Source: Otis tarda (lineage: Eukaryota > Chordata > Aves > Otidiformes > Otididae). Taken from it: a DNA stretch of 64,000 nt. Each line of letters begins with the position of its first letter. Positions within the stretch are counted from its first letter, which is position 1. The position numbers were made by a program, and so were the translations under genes. The stretch spans positions 55,815,001-55,879,000 of the forward strand of contig CM048552.1 in the NCBI GenBank assembly GCA_026413225.1, in the 5' to 3' direction. The notes beneath the pieces are model-generated. The model was not told the DNA's origin, ran no database searches, and was given only the letters and a program-made list of their open reading frames with translations. Positions 1 through 15,281 of the stretch are shown one piece after another.

Positions 1-3000
1 ATCTTCAGGTAGGTGATTCTCCTAGGTTGGGAGAAAGGATTTAAGGGAAGAGGGGGCGAGAATGTGTGCTTGTACAGAAGTAGCCTGCTGGTACTCATGG
101 GTGGTCTCAGAGCAAATGCATGTAAGAACTCTGTTTCCTGGATTATCTGTTTAGCTTTCTCCACAACTAAAATTCCATTTCCTCTAGTTTAAAACAGGGA
201 GGGACAAAAGGCAGCGTGGCTTCTGCACTCAAGAGCGGTGGTGGTCTAGCTGTGTGCACAGCGTGCTTACAGTCAGGAGGTGCAGGGGGAGAGAGAGTAG
301 TACTCAATCACATGGTGTTGCCTGTCTGGCAGGTGTCTGTAGTGTGAGTAGAGAAACCAACTGTTCACTATTTTGGGTGAATGAGGTTGGCTATTACTGC
401 AAGTGGCCCCACGAAGAAGTCCACGCATCTGTTGATAAGCACTGCTCTGCATACTGGGATCCTGAACGCTTATAGCCGCTTGCTGAAACAGTGAAGTTTC
501 TGTCTGAGCTTTGAGACAGTAGGAAGAAAAGTTTTGCCAAGAGCCTTGCTGATTTTAATCTTTAGATGTTGGCTGTCAGGATTTGTCTGTGCCTCGAGTA
601 CCTCTCTGTTCCTATGCAAGCACAGCCTTGGAATCTAGCAGTAGACTAATTTTTTTTTTTCTACTCTCCCACTTGGTGCAGTGACCGAAATCTGGTAGGG
701 ATTGTGGTTGGGTCTCTTGTGAGGATTAAGCACCCCTTCCACTAGCCTGGGACGCCTCCTGTGTTACAGAATCTGCCTTCAGGTCCAGGGATTTCCTCTA
801 ATATGTTGGATAAAGCCAAGACACTCCAGCCTGCCTATGTCGGGATTGTGCCGCTTGCAGAGACTGTGTCAAAGCAAGGGAAGAGCTGTTCAAGCACATA
901 TCAGGATTCATACTACAGCTTACGAGAAGGTTAGCAGGCTCTGCTTTCTTTGTTGTAGGCACTGTGTAATTGGTTTGTGGGTTGTTTTGTTTTTTCTTTT
1001 CTTTTCTTTTTTTTTTCCTCTCCCGCTCTTGCGTATTGAATCTGCCTGCTTTTTCTTTTCTGGGCAGTAGTCCAGATTTTGGGTTTCCCAGTGACTCCTG
1101 TGACCTGCTGTCCCTGAGGGCGCTCATAAGCATGTCACAGGAGGAGTCTGGAGCTCTATATGTAGTGACTTGCAGTGCATGGTCCTTGGGATAATTTCAC
1201 TTGCATTTGGAAGTTTTAATTTCAGAGTTTACATTTCTTCCCCTCCTCTATGTCTATACGGCTCTTGTGAGCAATGTTTTATGGCTGTTTTATTAAAGGT
1301 GTAAAGGCTTGTTCTGGACCGGCAACTCCAGAAGGAGATAGAGTATCATGTTTTAAGTTTCAGTATGTTGCTGTTTGGAGAGTGTGGAAGGAGTGGAGTC
1401 TTGATATCGAAATGTGATTCTGGTTCAGATAATTATATTCTCCTGCAAATATGTCTGATTTTTTATAGGAGTTTGACAATTCTGAAAGCTTATGTAGACA
1501 GACAGATGTCAAATTTCAGGGAGTGATACCTATGAGGAGAGAAGAAGATCTGGAGGGACTGAGAAAAGATTGAAAAGATTAAAACAGACAATGATCCATT
1601 CATAGTAAGCAGCGTAATAAATAGCAACAAACAGGAACTGGGAAAAGATTACAGGGAAGAATGGCAGAACATAGCAAAATGCCAATGGCAAACATAATAA
1701 GATTTATGTTTTATCCGAAGTACTGGATCCATCTAGCTACAGGTGAAATTTTAATAGGAACTTGCAGGAGCGAACAAAGATCTTGAGCACAGTGGCCTCA
1801 GAAATAAGGTGATGGCTGATTTTAAGAGCAAGTAATGTGATCTGAGAAGAGCAGAAAATTACTTTCAGTGATATTTTCAACAGAAGAGAAAAGTAAAGTG
1901 TGGTAGGAGCTGAGGACAAAAAGCCAGATGGAATAAGGCCATGTTTGTTGTGGAAAGATGGCCAGTGTGTGGAAGACTATTTTAGCAGTTGCATTTAGAG
2001 GATTTTTCTCTCATATGTGGCTCTAGGCCTCCTGAGTCTGCCAAACAAAACTGTTAAGTTTCTACCCCCTATTGTCACTCCCCTTACCAAGACTCTTTAA
2101 CAGATATAAAGAGTTATCTTGTTATTAGATTTTAAAAATATTTTTGTTGCTTGTTTTCATTGGAATACTCTTTTGTCGAACAAATATGGAAAAGGAAAAG
2201 AAAACTGAAGTCACAATCCTCAAATTCAAGTTTGGGAGTCATAAATCCATTAGTATAGGCAGTATTCCCAGACTACTTTGTCTGCTCTGGAGGCAAAGAA
2301 CTGCAGCACATCAATCTTCAGAGGAAAATAAACCAAACCAAAATAAAAAAAGCCAGAACTTGCAGCTGTCTCGTATGTGCAAGGCATTGATTTTCACAGA
2401 AGGTAAGCACTCTGCATTTGGATATGCCAGGATACATCTTTCATCAAGTCACTAAATATCACAAGCTCTACAGTAAGGTAACATGTAGAATGAGGCAAAT
2501 GCAATTCTATAGTACTTCAATCAATAGAAAAATGTTTGCTGCTGTCTCAGGTTGAAGTGAATTAAGGTAATTGGATTTTTGTATAATTCTAATTATTGAA
2601 AAAGCTGTGTTGACTCTGCAAAGTCTAGCAATATCACAGCCTACCCCATATCTAATTCATCACACTCTAATGTCGTATGGGATGAGGAAGGTTACTTTCT
2701 ACCAGCTACCAAGCAGGACAGGTAGAGAAAAGAAATAGATGCCGACAGCTTCTTTCATGTCAGAAGAGAAAAGAAGAATCCTTTAGCTTTGCTGCTGCTG
2801 CATTCAGGCCTCCTGCAGTTTCAGGATGCCTGTTGTTTTTATGCTGTAGCGTGCACTGTATTTTGCAGAGCCAAATCTTACAGGCAGTGGAGAAGCAGGT
2901 AGTCACATGTAAATCCTTATGGAAGCTCTGGAAGTCCAGAATTAGCATTCAGCTGAAACTGTTGTACATTAGTTTTGGTCCCCCTAAAAATGGGACAGCT

Positions 3001-4931
3001 TAGTTTTGTTATTGCCCAGAACAGAAAATTCATGCACTTCTCTTCCTCACTGTTTACCACACACAGGTGAATTGGTGCCAGTCTGCTTTCTCCTCTTTAC
3101 AAAGCCGAGCAAGTAAGGGGTGTCTGTATTACGCTGACAATGCTCATAGCTACTCTCTTAATCAATCTCATGAGAAGTGGCTATCTGGAATAGGCTTCTT
3201 CTTGTTTCCTTGCCTCTGGAAAACAGATGATCTCCTAAATCTGATTTATTTATTTTTTTTGAACTGGGACTTGACATTGAAGTTTGGGGACTGCTGATCC
3301 TTTCCATGCAGAAATGGATTTGACATGGGGGAATCAAAAAACATATGCTTTTATTTTTCAAAATATGTGTTGGGGCAGTTATTTGTAAAATTCCTTGAAT
3401 TCGGGAATCCATAAACATGTTTTCTATTCAAGAATGCCTTGGAATGATTTAGTTTTCAAATACCACAGCCCAATTTGCAGTTTCTACACCAGTTAACACA
3501 ACAGTATGGTAGCCCCTCATGAAAGATAAAAAACTTTAGAAAGCTACTCACAAACTGATTAGCATTCAGTGAGTGCAGCTTGAATTAAGTACTTCCAAAA
3601 GTAAATTCCAACTTTTCCACCTCTGTGCAATGTAATTTATTTGTGGCTCTTAAACTAAAGACTTATTTTTTGGCAAGTCCTCCCTTCAAAAATGTTAAAT
3701 GTGACTCGGGGGCTGACAGTGAAACTCACCTGTCTTTTTCCAAGATTTGCATCTCAGGGCCCAGACACAAGAACAAGTTCCTGCGTGCCATCTGATCTGC
3801 CGTAACTGTGTGCACATTCTTGGTCCACAGCAAATGTGAGGTAATTTGAGTTAGCTTAGCCTTTGATTAAACTATTAATATCTGCTCAGTACTTTGAAGA
3901 GATCAGGAGTCATGCAAGTGCTTGTTAACATATGGCTTTCTTCTCGAGTGATCTAGACCTTATTGTCCTAAGCCTCCAGGCACCTGAAGGTAAAGCTGTT
4001 CGGTGGCCGTGCCTCACCCAGTAGAGGGCAGAAGAACCTGCACGTGTAGACTTGGAAGCTCTCAACACCCAGGAGATCCCCAGCACGCCTTGCATCTGAG
4101 GCGTCTCCCAGGAATCCAGGGTGACATTTTCCCGTAAAGGTTCATCTGCATCTTCCTAGTTCAGAGTGGACCTGAAGATGCTGTGGGAGATGTCAAAGTG
4201 ATGCCTCATGCAAATGCATGGGTGAGGAACATCAGAAACCAGTCACAAAATGCAACAGGCGCATCTCTGAATTATGGCCAGATATGTCCCACAGTTCAGA
4301 ATTATTTATGTAAATAGTGCTCTGACATAGAAAAACGTAGAAAGTTATTGAAAGTATGGGGAGCTAACCTGCTGTCATCTCTTATAGCAAATCCAGAGGC
4401 CCATCAAATGTATGTAGTTAGACTTCCTGTAGCCTTGTACTGCAAGTACTCTGCAAATGTGTAGCGCAGTCATTGTCATTATGCTTAAAAGGTAAGAGGT
4501 GCAGTGAAGGCAAGATAATGATAACATTAATGTGAGGTGGCTCAAAGTTGGCAGTAAGATGGCAATTTAAATTTACTTTTGCTTAATTCCCACTACGTCT
4601 CATTTGACCGTGAAGACTTAGAGGTGTTGCAAGGTATTTTTAACTTTATAACATGCTCAGGGAATGGGTTAACTGAGCTTAGGGAAGCTTAGGGAAAGGG
4701 TTAACACTGAATGACCAGGGTTTTTATAAGTCATCGTTATCAGTGGAAGGAGAGTCATAGCATTGTCCCTGGAGTTGAATTCACATATTTTTTCAGTCCT
4801 GCTGCCCTAATGTGTTTTTGATTTTTTTTGGATATGACATGTTTGCCCCTCTTAGAGTTTACTGAACTATTCCTGTCAGTTTAATGATCCCCAGCTGTTG
4901 CGTTAGCCCTAGCTATTTTCATGCTGGGAAT

Positions 4932-4953
4932 GGGAGGAGGAGGAGGAGGAGAG
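4932..4953 (+). repeat. (GGA)n simple repeat
   Basis: Short purine-rich run of GGA units inside the first large intron. It is flanked by ordinary AT-rich sequence and has no coding context. Confidence 0.8.
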
Positions 4954-7900
4954 GAACAGAGGCTAGCTTGTTTACCACACCGTGATCTACTTCATTTGTC
5001 AAAAACCAGCTACTATAATTCTTTAGCACAAAGTAATACTAAAAGGAAAGAGTTGTAGACTCAGACCTGCAGGAGCAAGGGGATGTAAGAACTCAACACA
5101 TGCAGAAAACAAAAAGAACAGAAACTGGGTGTGGTGCAATGACTGCAGCTGTCAGTAGTATTTATGCAGACAATGCTTTGAACTAGTAATAATACCAAGT
5201 AAAACTTACAGTAAGTACTTTCCTCTGCTATCAACAGAATTTTTTTTCACAGTTAAACTGAGCTACATGTTGAACGGCAGTGGTCCTAGGGTACTGATAA
5301 TCGCAGCAACTGGGAAATATGTTAATAAAGCTGGAAAAAAACTTGTGTGGCTCTGGAATTATTCATTATTTGATAATCATCTGTTGTTTATTTTTTTTTA
5401 AGAAAATACCTGTATTTATACTTTTAAACAGTAAATGACTAATGCTTAGACTTCCATGGTGCTGTTGAGAAGCAGCTTTTTTGAAAACAGAGCTAAGATA
5501 CATAAGCTCAGATTGCCTGTTTTGCATCCAGAAACAACTTCTGCAGTTAAGATGCTGTTCAGAGTCCTTGCCAGACAGATGTCACTGTGACTCTCCTACG
5601 CAGAGAAGATAAGGGTCAGTGACAGTTGTGGTTTCTGCTTGTGATTTTGGATCCACATCAGGCTGCCTGTATAAATCTTATCTAGGTACTTCTGTCATCT
5701 ATAAGATCTGTCACTAGTCACCTCAAATTTTTCAGCATACTGTCACACCTGCAAGTCACTGATCAACAGCTTAACGAATATCTATACCAAAAAATAAGTG
5801 CCTGCTTAGATCTTTTCTTTCATGCCCCAACTCCCATCTTTTCTGAGCATTGAATTACTGATCTTGTCACCTGCTGCATCAATAAATTTCCATGCAAAAT
5901 GTTAAAGCAGCACATTTCTTGGCAAGAACCTCTGTAGCCTACGGTAGAAAATGGGATATGACCCCTGAAATAGCTTGCGTTTATCAAATTAAAACATGCA
6001 GTGAGCCTATGGGGCAAATTGTTTTCTTTTTGCTTGCAGGAGGCCTGCAAGTGGATGCGTAAATTTGGTGAATGGCATTAACACGGGGCAGAACTCGTGG
6101 TTTTCTTTCTCTTACTCGGGCTAGTAGAAATAGATAGAATGTTTTTCCCTGGTGGTATGTTAAGTTTTCTAACCTGTTATCTCTCCAAACTAAGAGCAGA
6201 CCTGCAGTAGCTGAAGTACTTTGCAATATGGTGATTACTAATAAGCACTCCAAAATGTTTTTTGCTCATCAGTCTAGTCAAGATTTTTCCTGGTGTTCAA
6301 TGAGATGGGTAAAAGAACGGTGCAGGTGACCTGCTGTCAAAGATTATTGTGTACATAATATAGAAAGCATTCTTCCAAGAAAACACAGATTTGAACTTTC
6401 CAGTCTGCAGTTCTGCAGTCTGAAGTTCGACTAAGCATATATTGCCTTGGGACATGGATTCTTTCCAAAATTGACTGAAAACTGGTGAAATCCAGGCTTT
6501 CTGGATAATCTAATTTTAATACAACCTTTCAGAAGTAAGCAGCTGTAAAAAGAAAAAATATATATTTGTAAAAAAATAGCTATTTGAAAGTTTCCAATAG
6601 AACTGCCCATAATAGATTTTTCTCCGTGGTAGGGACAGAGTTCATCTGTTGCAGCCATGCTTATAGAGACCTCATTCTGTGGTGTCCACCTCCAAAGGCA
6701 GCTCATGGAGCTGAAGCACAGACTGGAATCTGAGAGCCTGTCACCGTTCTGAAGATATTTCCCATAACATCTCTGCTGCACCCTACCAGCTGACACATTT
6801 AAGATGTTTTTGGTACCCTTCCTCACTGAAACACTTGTCAGGGCACCAACATTGTGCTGCCCAGCTGTACTGCTGGGGAGGGATCTGAGTGATGCCCTCT
6901 GGGTGACAGAAGGAGGAGATCTACTTTCCACTTTCTCTGCATGGAGTTTCCCCAACTTCGTGTTGCTACTTTTTTCTCCAGTATTAAATGCGTGGAGGCT
7001 ATAGCTGTGTTTTTGTAGAAATTGCATGTGGCACTTGCTGTGTTTTTTGGTTACTCATCTCTGCAAATTTCACAGCAGTGCTGGAAGCAGGATGCATAAG
7101 CTCCCTTTGTGTAATTTGGCTAGTACTGCAAGCAGCATGTAACCTGTCCCTGCAAACAGTTGTGGGTTTTCTTTCTTATTTTGCTGGGTGTTATTTGTGA
7201 TGCTCTTTTTCTTCACTTTCCTAAGGTTTCGTGCCTCTTTCTGTATTAAACTTATGTGTGAAAGTCCTTCTAAGGCTGCTTGCAGCTCACACCCTTTTCC
7301 ATGCTCCGATGTCAAATTCTCCTTTTTCAGAAGTGGAAGTTGACGTTTTGGAAGTAGATGCTAAACTGGTAGTACCTTTGTGCCTCACTGAGAGACTGTT
7401 TTACTGCCGCTAATAATAGCTGTCACATTAACTGCAGGCGTTTTAGAACGAGGATTGTGTCTTCAGGACTGACATGTGACCGTGAATTCAACTACAGCGG
7501 CTGCAAACGCTATCACCATGTACCTACCTCCCCTGCCTCTTTGCTGGAGAGAGCAACAGAAAGGAAACCTATCTGCCCTTCACTGGCTTTTGTTCAGTAT
7601 ATCAGCGAAAGCCCACCTCTATCAGCAGTTGAAGAGAATCTTCCACTGTGTATAATGAGTGTGGGAGTACCTGCTGCTGCCAGCAAGTCTCCTCTGTGCC
7701 CTTCAGTAGAGGACTGAGCCAGCCGTAACATTTTAAACATCTGCAGAATTTGTCCACCAGTCTGAAGTCAGTGGTCATGCAGGCCGTTCTGGACTGCTGG
7801 GTTTTTTTAGTTTGCTGATTGACCTGTTACACAGAATTATATTATTTAGATATTTATAGCTATGATAGCACTTAAGAACCACATTAAGCCTCATAGCTAG

Positions 7901-10900
7901 ATTTCTTTTCAGTGCTATGGATCTTCTGTCATGGAATGACTCAAGGAAGTCGATCATGGAGATCTGTAGTCCAGAGTTTTGAAAGAAAGTAAATATCCAA
8001 AGAGAAAGGAAGTAAAAAGTAGCAGATAGATGTTCTATGATCACAGTTTAAAGAGTTTGAGGGAATTTTTATGTGTAATGTAAATTCTGGGGATCAACTT
8101 CCATACCAGGCTGCTGTGAAGGAACTGATTTCTGATGGAGAGGGATATGATGGCCACAGCTGAATCTTGTAACTTTCCTACAAGTAGAAACAGAATTGTA
8201 ATGGAATTTGTACTTAAACTGTAAAGAAGGTGTCAGACTGTTGCAGTACAATGGCCAGGATCTTTATCTGAAGGTCAGATGCCAGGATTATGGCATGCAT
8301 TCTTTGCAGTCTTTGAGAAAACAGCAAAGATGTTTCTCACTACCATGAATTAAAGAAATATGGCAATTCCTTGGAGCTTCCACCTGAAATTCTTGCTAAG
8401 AGAGGATGCTGGAGCTTGGACAAAAGCTGGTAGCAGGAATGCTAACCAGATAGGGAATGGTCTGAGTCTTTATTTTGCATGTAATATCCATGTTAGGCAA
8501 AAACACTTTTGTTCCATGTTCCGTGACATAACTGTCAGCACAGTCAACCAACTGAAGCTGGGAGGTGCTCAAGCTAGCTAATTGTAAGTTGTAAGAGCCA
8601 GCTTCCCAAGTTCCCTATATAACTGGTTAATTACTTCTTCTAAAGAACTGCTGGTTTTGTATTTAAATTTGCATACTTTTAAGTCCTTTTTTTCTACTAC
8701 TTATGGAAAAACACATTTGTTCTCATTTGCATTTGGTTTCAGTAAACCAAACGTCTTTAAGTGGTTAAGAATCTGAAATGGTCTTGGAAATACAGAATTA
8801 TTCCACGTTTAAGTGGAAAACCCAAAAACACAGCTCATATGTCAAGGTGTCCCAGCTGTTGCCACAGAAATTCTATGGTATCTTGACTATGCGATGATTT
8901 CTGTCAAGGGAGCTTTTAACTTTTATCTGTAGAGGGTGCCCTGTGGCAGAAAGAAGGCTGAGTCATTGGGCCAACACCACAGTCTCTCAGAAATGTTTGA
9001 GGAAGTTTTTGGCCTTGATCTGAGAGGCTGTTACTACACTGGAGCGCTCTGCTGTAGCAGCAATTGCAGTATGGGAGGTGAGCTATGAAGGAAAATTTTA
9101 AACTCTGTCTCTTATTGCTGAAAGAGGTATGGAAAGATTTCCTCATCAATTTCAGTATTATAAACATGTCTCATGAATCATGTGTTTTATGGATGTTTCT
9201 TGGCACTGTCTCAAGACTTGATATTTTTCTGCTTAATAGAAACACACAAAAACATATTAATCCTTTAACCCGGTGTTTTAAATAAAATGAAAAAAATGAA
9301 TAATTTATTCTGTAATTTTTTTTTCAGAACAAATATAAACAACTCTCATGTCTCATCTTTAAGGAAAAATAGAAGATTGGAGCTCTTTCTTCTTACAAGC
9401 AGAGATACCTCTATCTTTGCAAGAAAAAAAAAGAAAAGCATTCAAATTTGTTTTTCCCTTGTGTAGCTTGCCATTTGTACTGTCACATTAGTAGACAGCT
9501 GTAGATCTGATTGTCAGGATATATCTACCTATTGCTTCTTTTTCCTTCATTTGTCCCCATCTGCCACATGATATTAAATTATCTGGGAGAATTTCTTAGT
9601 TGGGTCTTCTCTGCAAGGTGGTTAAGGGCAATGTTAGTTCCTCCTTGTTCGTTGTTTCATGGAAACATATAAATTGGTATTGAGTGACGCAAGTTTATGC
9701 AGGGAGTTGGGAAATTCTCTCTGTTTTTCCCCCCTCAAGGCTTCCCTTCCAGCTATAGAGAGTAACAATGGATATGTAGATGGCATCAACGAGCACTGAT
9801 TGCAGATAATATTTACTGTCTTATGATACTGCTGTGTCAATTTTAGGTAGACCTTTCCATCTAGGTATTTTGTTACAGGTCATCTTGTTGAATCATGCAT
9901 GGTAGCCAGATTCCATAGATCTGGATTTGTGCCTAGTTATTCACACGTTTAGTTTTCACCTAACCAGTATTACTGGGACAAAATGATTTTATAAGAATCT
10001 GTACCCTGCACAGAAAGCAAACCAACTTTTCCTGTTGACAAGCCTGTTGTACATTTTTACATGTTGCATATCTTACTAAATATATCAGGTTACATTTATT
10101 TCAGATTAGTTTCTTGAAGTCCTATTCTATTTTAACAGTGTCAGTGAGTGCTGAAATGGCCTATTAGGTGTACCAAGATTTTATGGTAAGAGTCGACTTC
10201 TATGTGTTCAGTAGAAAGACTTAAGTACTAATAGTAATCCATTTATCTGATTTTAAAATTTTAGTATTAAAGAAGACAAAGCTGACATTGCTTGAAAAAG
10301 TAGCAATGATTAAAATGGCATTAAACTCCCCTAAATTTTACATGCTTAATGGAAATGGCAGGAGTTGAATCATGAAGGAAGAATGTAAAGGCAAATGCTG
10401 TAAAATGCATAGCAACTGCTAGTCTTTATTTTAAAGAAACACAAAAAGAACCGTGCAAAATTCAGCATAACTTTCATAGTAATAATGTAGTTTGCGTATT
10501 TTTAGAGTCATATACATCAGTAGCACCCATCAAAGAAATGTGTTCAATTGTGTGCAGTATTGAGGACTGAGATTGTAAACTAGTTCTTCCTTTTGTACCT
10601 GCACATTTTACCACCCCAGAATGCCAGTGCTGCCTGGAGCCTTTGGGAACCGCCGACAGGAGTAGCTATTCTGTTCTGTCTGGAGGTTAGGTCATAATAT
10701 GTTGTGATACTTGGACTATGCTACTGCTTTTGTAGTGCTATGTCCTAACAAATCTTAAATTGCTGTAAATGGTGGCTGTACCCTCTAAATACAGTTCTTT
10801 ATTAACATTACTTTGATTTCCACATTGTATCAAATTTGATATGAAGCCTCAAAAATGACTCGCTGAGGTAGCCTGTTGTTCTGTGCTCATGGTGTGAGCC

Positions 10901-13900
10901 AGCTGCCTTGTGGTAAGATGTGAGGATGGAAGCAGATCCTTTTACTTTTGACTGCATATTTGCTTCTGATTCTGTATTCTGTGGGGAACCAGTTTCTTCT
11001 GTAGATTTGGGATCTTTGATTCTGCTAAATTAACCGTATCAAAGAATCCGTAGTTGTCTGTCTCCATTAAGAGAGCTATTTAATGCCTCATAACATTGCC
11101 TCATTAAAAAATCGTACATGCAAGAATTTCATCATCCTTTGAAAGCATTTTTAAAAATTACTCTTGTTTCATATTTAACGGCATCCTCCCAACAAAAAAG
11201 GACTATTGCCCTATGCCTGTGTTTTTTTTTTGTTCCTAGTAGCCAAAACTAGTCTTCTGGAACACAGTCATATCGACAATGCATCTAATATGTCAGCAGG
11301 CATGCGTAAGCCACATGTCGTGTCAATGATTTTATGTGACCCAACAGCATTTTGAGCAGTAGAAGCTTTGAAGAGGGTGATTTTATCAAGAAACAAGCCC
11401 TTCGTGCCCTGAGGGTGAGAGTCACTTAATTTTCTCTCTTCCTCCTCTTTTTGTGTTCTTAAATGACCAGTCACTCATTTTTCTGTACTTTTCAGCTTCT
11501 TTTAAAGCTTCTGGGCATTTGAGAGCCTGAAGGCTTTTAAAAGTGCTGGATGGAAAAAACACAACCCTAGTGTTATGTGACCCACGCTACACCCTTGGAT
11601 TATTACTAGCACATACACTGCAAAATATTTTGAGAGTTGTTGCTTTGGAAGTGAAGGATCTGTTCTGCTTTTTAAGAATCTCTTGATAGAGGTTTTAGGC
11701 CTACATGAGGCAGATTGTACTCCTGTTCTAACCTGTTCCAATTTTTAATGCTCTCAAAAGCTTACTAAGAGGATAAGAAAGAAAAGGTGGCTGTGAAAAA
11801 AGTTTCACGTCCTCTAGACTAGGTCTGGCTTTGATGCAGCTGTATAGCATTCTTGGTTAAACCTCCTCTTTGGCTTTGTGCCTACAAATGACTCTGTTGG
11901 ACAAGCACAGCTGGGTAAGGAGTTTATCAGTGTTCCCTAAACTGATAGGAGACACCTGTCCATCTAAGCGTGTTGCGGCAGAACATGCTGATTTCTGCAG
12001 TGCTACTAAGAAACCCACTTTGATAATTCTTGCGGCCTGCAATAGGGAACTGCTCCTAATCCTGGTTTTGTTTCCTGATCAGGATCTGCTTCACAGACCT
12101 CCTCTGTGGGTGTAGGGAGAGTGATCCCAATCCTGCTTCTCACAAAGAGAAGACCACAGCATGAATATAAATAAGTGGCTTTTGCCTCTAGTATGAAAGT
12201 TCTTGTAATGGTTTAAGAGACCAAAACAAATTATCTTTCTATTCTTTACCCTCTCAAACTCCATTTTCTCCGCAGTATGGTTGCTAAGGAAGAGATGAGG
12301 AAACTGCCTGCATTTTAATAGCAGCCATTGTTGCTATAGTAGAGAAAAGAGGTAGTGGAATGTGAGATAGTCTCAAATCATAAAGAAATAAACTTCTGCT
12401 TAACTGTCCCTTTGCTCAGGCTTGCTCCAAGCTATTCTTCAAAATGCAGTGAGATGAATCATATGGCAATTATTCCCAAAAACAGTGGAAGTGGATTCTT
12501 GCAAATTGTGAGGATGAACGGTGTACCTGCTGCTGCTTCTTCACCCCACAGAGGGACATGAATTTTTGGCATCCCCTTCCCAGGGTAGCAAACTGTCATA
12601 TAATCCCTGCAGTTTGGGTGTCATTTACAGTCTGCTTCACTTAAATGCTTCTCTGTTAACTGCACAGTCTGCTTAAATGCAAAGCCAGCATGTGTTCCCC
12701 ATCAGCAGTTAGTGGATTAAAATGCTGTTAGGCTCAGAAGATTGCCTTTAAAAAAGGTCCGAAAAGTTAGCTTTTCTTTGTTGGTAACCCCCATTCTAGC
12801 ACATTCTGTGTGATGTAGCGGGGTGTTGTTGACAGCACCACAAAAACGCAGCTCTGAGGGGAAAAAAAAAAAGTCATCCACCTCAGCAATTTGAGTTATT
12901 TTCAAAATTCATTTTTGCTGTTGTATACTCACTCATTGATGACAAACTGTCATAGTTGACTTTTTCTCATAGTTTCTTGTGGACGCTACAAAAAATTTGG
13001 TAGTACTGGTACTAACTGCCCTTTCATGCTTCTGTACAGCACAGTGTTGCATCTGGAGCTTAGCAGATGCTGCTCTTGCTAGTGTATGGACCAGAATTTA
13101 ATCTGGCTTCCCGTCGAAGCATGAAAGAGCTAATGTGAGTCAGCATTTGTTTTGTAAGCAGGCACAGCCGAAAAATGCTCAGAGACCATTTTCAGTGTGA
13201 GGAAAAGGTTTTCTCATGACATCTCCAAGGGACTGAATTCAGTCATAAATGTAGGATATAAACTCCACTGAAAAGAATGGCTGATGTGCTGCATATTCAT
13301 TCCAAAGCTGAATTTGGCATTGGCTGCTGGTCAGATGTGACTATTTAATCAGAAACGAGGAAAAAAAATCCTCTTCTCAATGTAGTTAAGAATGGCTGCT
13401 GCTAGCCGAGCAGTAAGTGGAAAGGTGTCTTCACCCTTCAAAGCAATAGTTCTGTGGCACTGAGGCCTCGGTTCAGCACAAACAGCTGTGATGATTTTGT
13501 TCAGCAAATATCCCATGTCATCAAAGTTATCTTTTATGATTGCACATAATAATTAAGTTGGTTGCATATAGACTGTTGGTTTAGTCTAATGGTGTTGTAT
13601 GCATTGTCCTGAAAAATTTAAAAATGCGTGTGAGCTGCAAATGGTGGCCTAGTGCCATGTTTCCTTAGGCTGTGGTCTCTGACCCTCACAAAGTAAACCC
13701 AGTCAGACCTCCTCTAGTGCTAGGCCAGTGACAAGTCTACTAAAAAGTCTTTGTCAGTACTGAAAGGTAGAGATGTTGATAAACTCACTGGCAGGTTTCC
13801 ATCCCAGCTCGTGCTGTATTCATGCTTTCTTGAGAGTTAAGTGGATGCTGTAGCACAGGGCTTTCAAATGGGGTATTGCAGAACAGCATACAAATAAATG

Positions 13901-14964
13901 ACCATGAAACCTTCTAAGTATTAAAATGCATGGTTTGCTTTTTACTGCTTTTACTTATGCTTGTACTTTATTCAGCTCAGATAATGAAGTTAAGCTAATT
14001 TCACTTGTTCTTCAGTTCTTTCTCTTTCTAATCATATGGCTTATTGATTGGGTTGCAAGGATGAATTTTTCTATCAGGCGAACTGCTTTCACTGAATTTA
14101 CAAAATCGATAAATCATATCTGTGAACATATGGCCTGTCTAGCTAATATGTGGTTTATGTCTTGCGCTCTCCCTTTTTCCGCAGGTATCCTTGCCTGAAT
14201 TCCAGGGAGTTCTGCCTCCCTCAGCCCCTCTATAGGGTTTTGTTTGGCTGTAGCAGCCTTCCTCCCTTCCTGTTCCATGCTACTGCTCGTGCTGTCTGTT
14301 GTAATCCACCATATGGCTGTGCTTAATCATTATCTTGGTTGGGCGATCTTGAATACCGCTTGGGATTCCTTAGAAGAGAAGGTTTTGGAGAAATGTTAAC
14401 ACAGAGTCTGTTTGGCAGTAAGTCTGTATTCAACGTAAGACGCACAGGGCCTCACCACAAGCTGCAGTTCAGAGCTTCTCTTCACTGGTTCTCAAAAAAA
14501 CAGGAAATGCAGAATTATTTTTTTAATTCGTTGTCATAAACCTGGCCTGGTATGTGACAGTCTCTAAGATGAGATTATTTTTTTTTCTCTTGAGATGCTG
14601 AAATGCAGAGGCTGCAGTCTGGTTTCTATAGTAGTTCTAGTCGCACTATTAAACATGAAGAGTGCTTTAGAAAAGAAGGGCTTTCAGGTGTGTACGTGTA
14701 TGGGCAGGCACGCTGTTGCAGATTCAGATGAAGAGCTGCAGAAACACCTTAGCTCATCATAAATATTTATTCTTGCTACTGCTTACTACTAATGCACTCC
14801 TGTACTACAACTAGAGTTGTAAGTATCCTGAAAGTGTCTTAAAAGTGTCCATATGGGTGCAGTCGCTGTACATACTGCTCTGAGCTGCCGCCAGCCGTGA
14901 GTAGGCTGGAGTAAGCTCTGGTCATGGAATATCCCCGTGGTATCTTTTAAGGCAATTCTGTGGT

Positions 14965-15020
14965 AATCATAGAATAGTTTGGGTTGGAAGGGACCTTTAA
15001 AGGTCATCTAGTCCAACCAT
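14965..15020 (-). mobile_element. CR1 LINE 3' end, short fragment
   Basis: On the + strand the block begins AATCATAGAATAG and continues through TTGGAAGGGACC and AGGTCATCTAGTCCAACC, which is the reverse complement of the 3' end of avian CR1. The element therefore points to the - strand. Only about 56 bp remain, a typical severe 5' truncation. It lies in an MRTFA intron, antisense to the gene. Confidence 0.9.
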
Positions 15021-15256
15021 GACTTGCTGTATTTCACCAACAGTGTAACTCTGATAGTAGCTGTATTGCAATGTTATTTGTCTCTTAGTACACACACTCA
15101 CCTCAATTCTTCTCTACCCCTCCTCTTAAATTGCTGGCAGCAGTCCTCTATATCAGCTCCCAGATTTCTCTGAAATGTTTTACTAATTCTAGGAATAGGT
15201 AATTAGATATATAAAAACCTTGTTCAAACTTTATTTCAGAATTTTTCATACTTGTG

Positions 15257-15281
15257 AAATAAATAAATAAATAAATAAATA
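15257..15281 (+). repeat. (AAAT)n microsatellite
   Basis: About six uninterrupted AAAT units in intronic sequence. It is likely to be length-polymorphic. Confidence 0.85.

Noticed and set aside
837-1194. Overlapping + strand frames near a pyrimidine tract
   Set aside because: Phe-rich translation comes from the T-rich run at about 979-1030; no coding signal otherwise.
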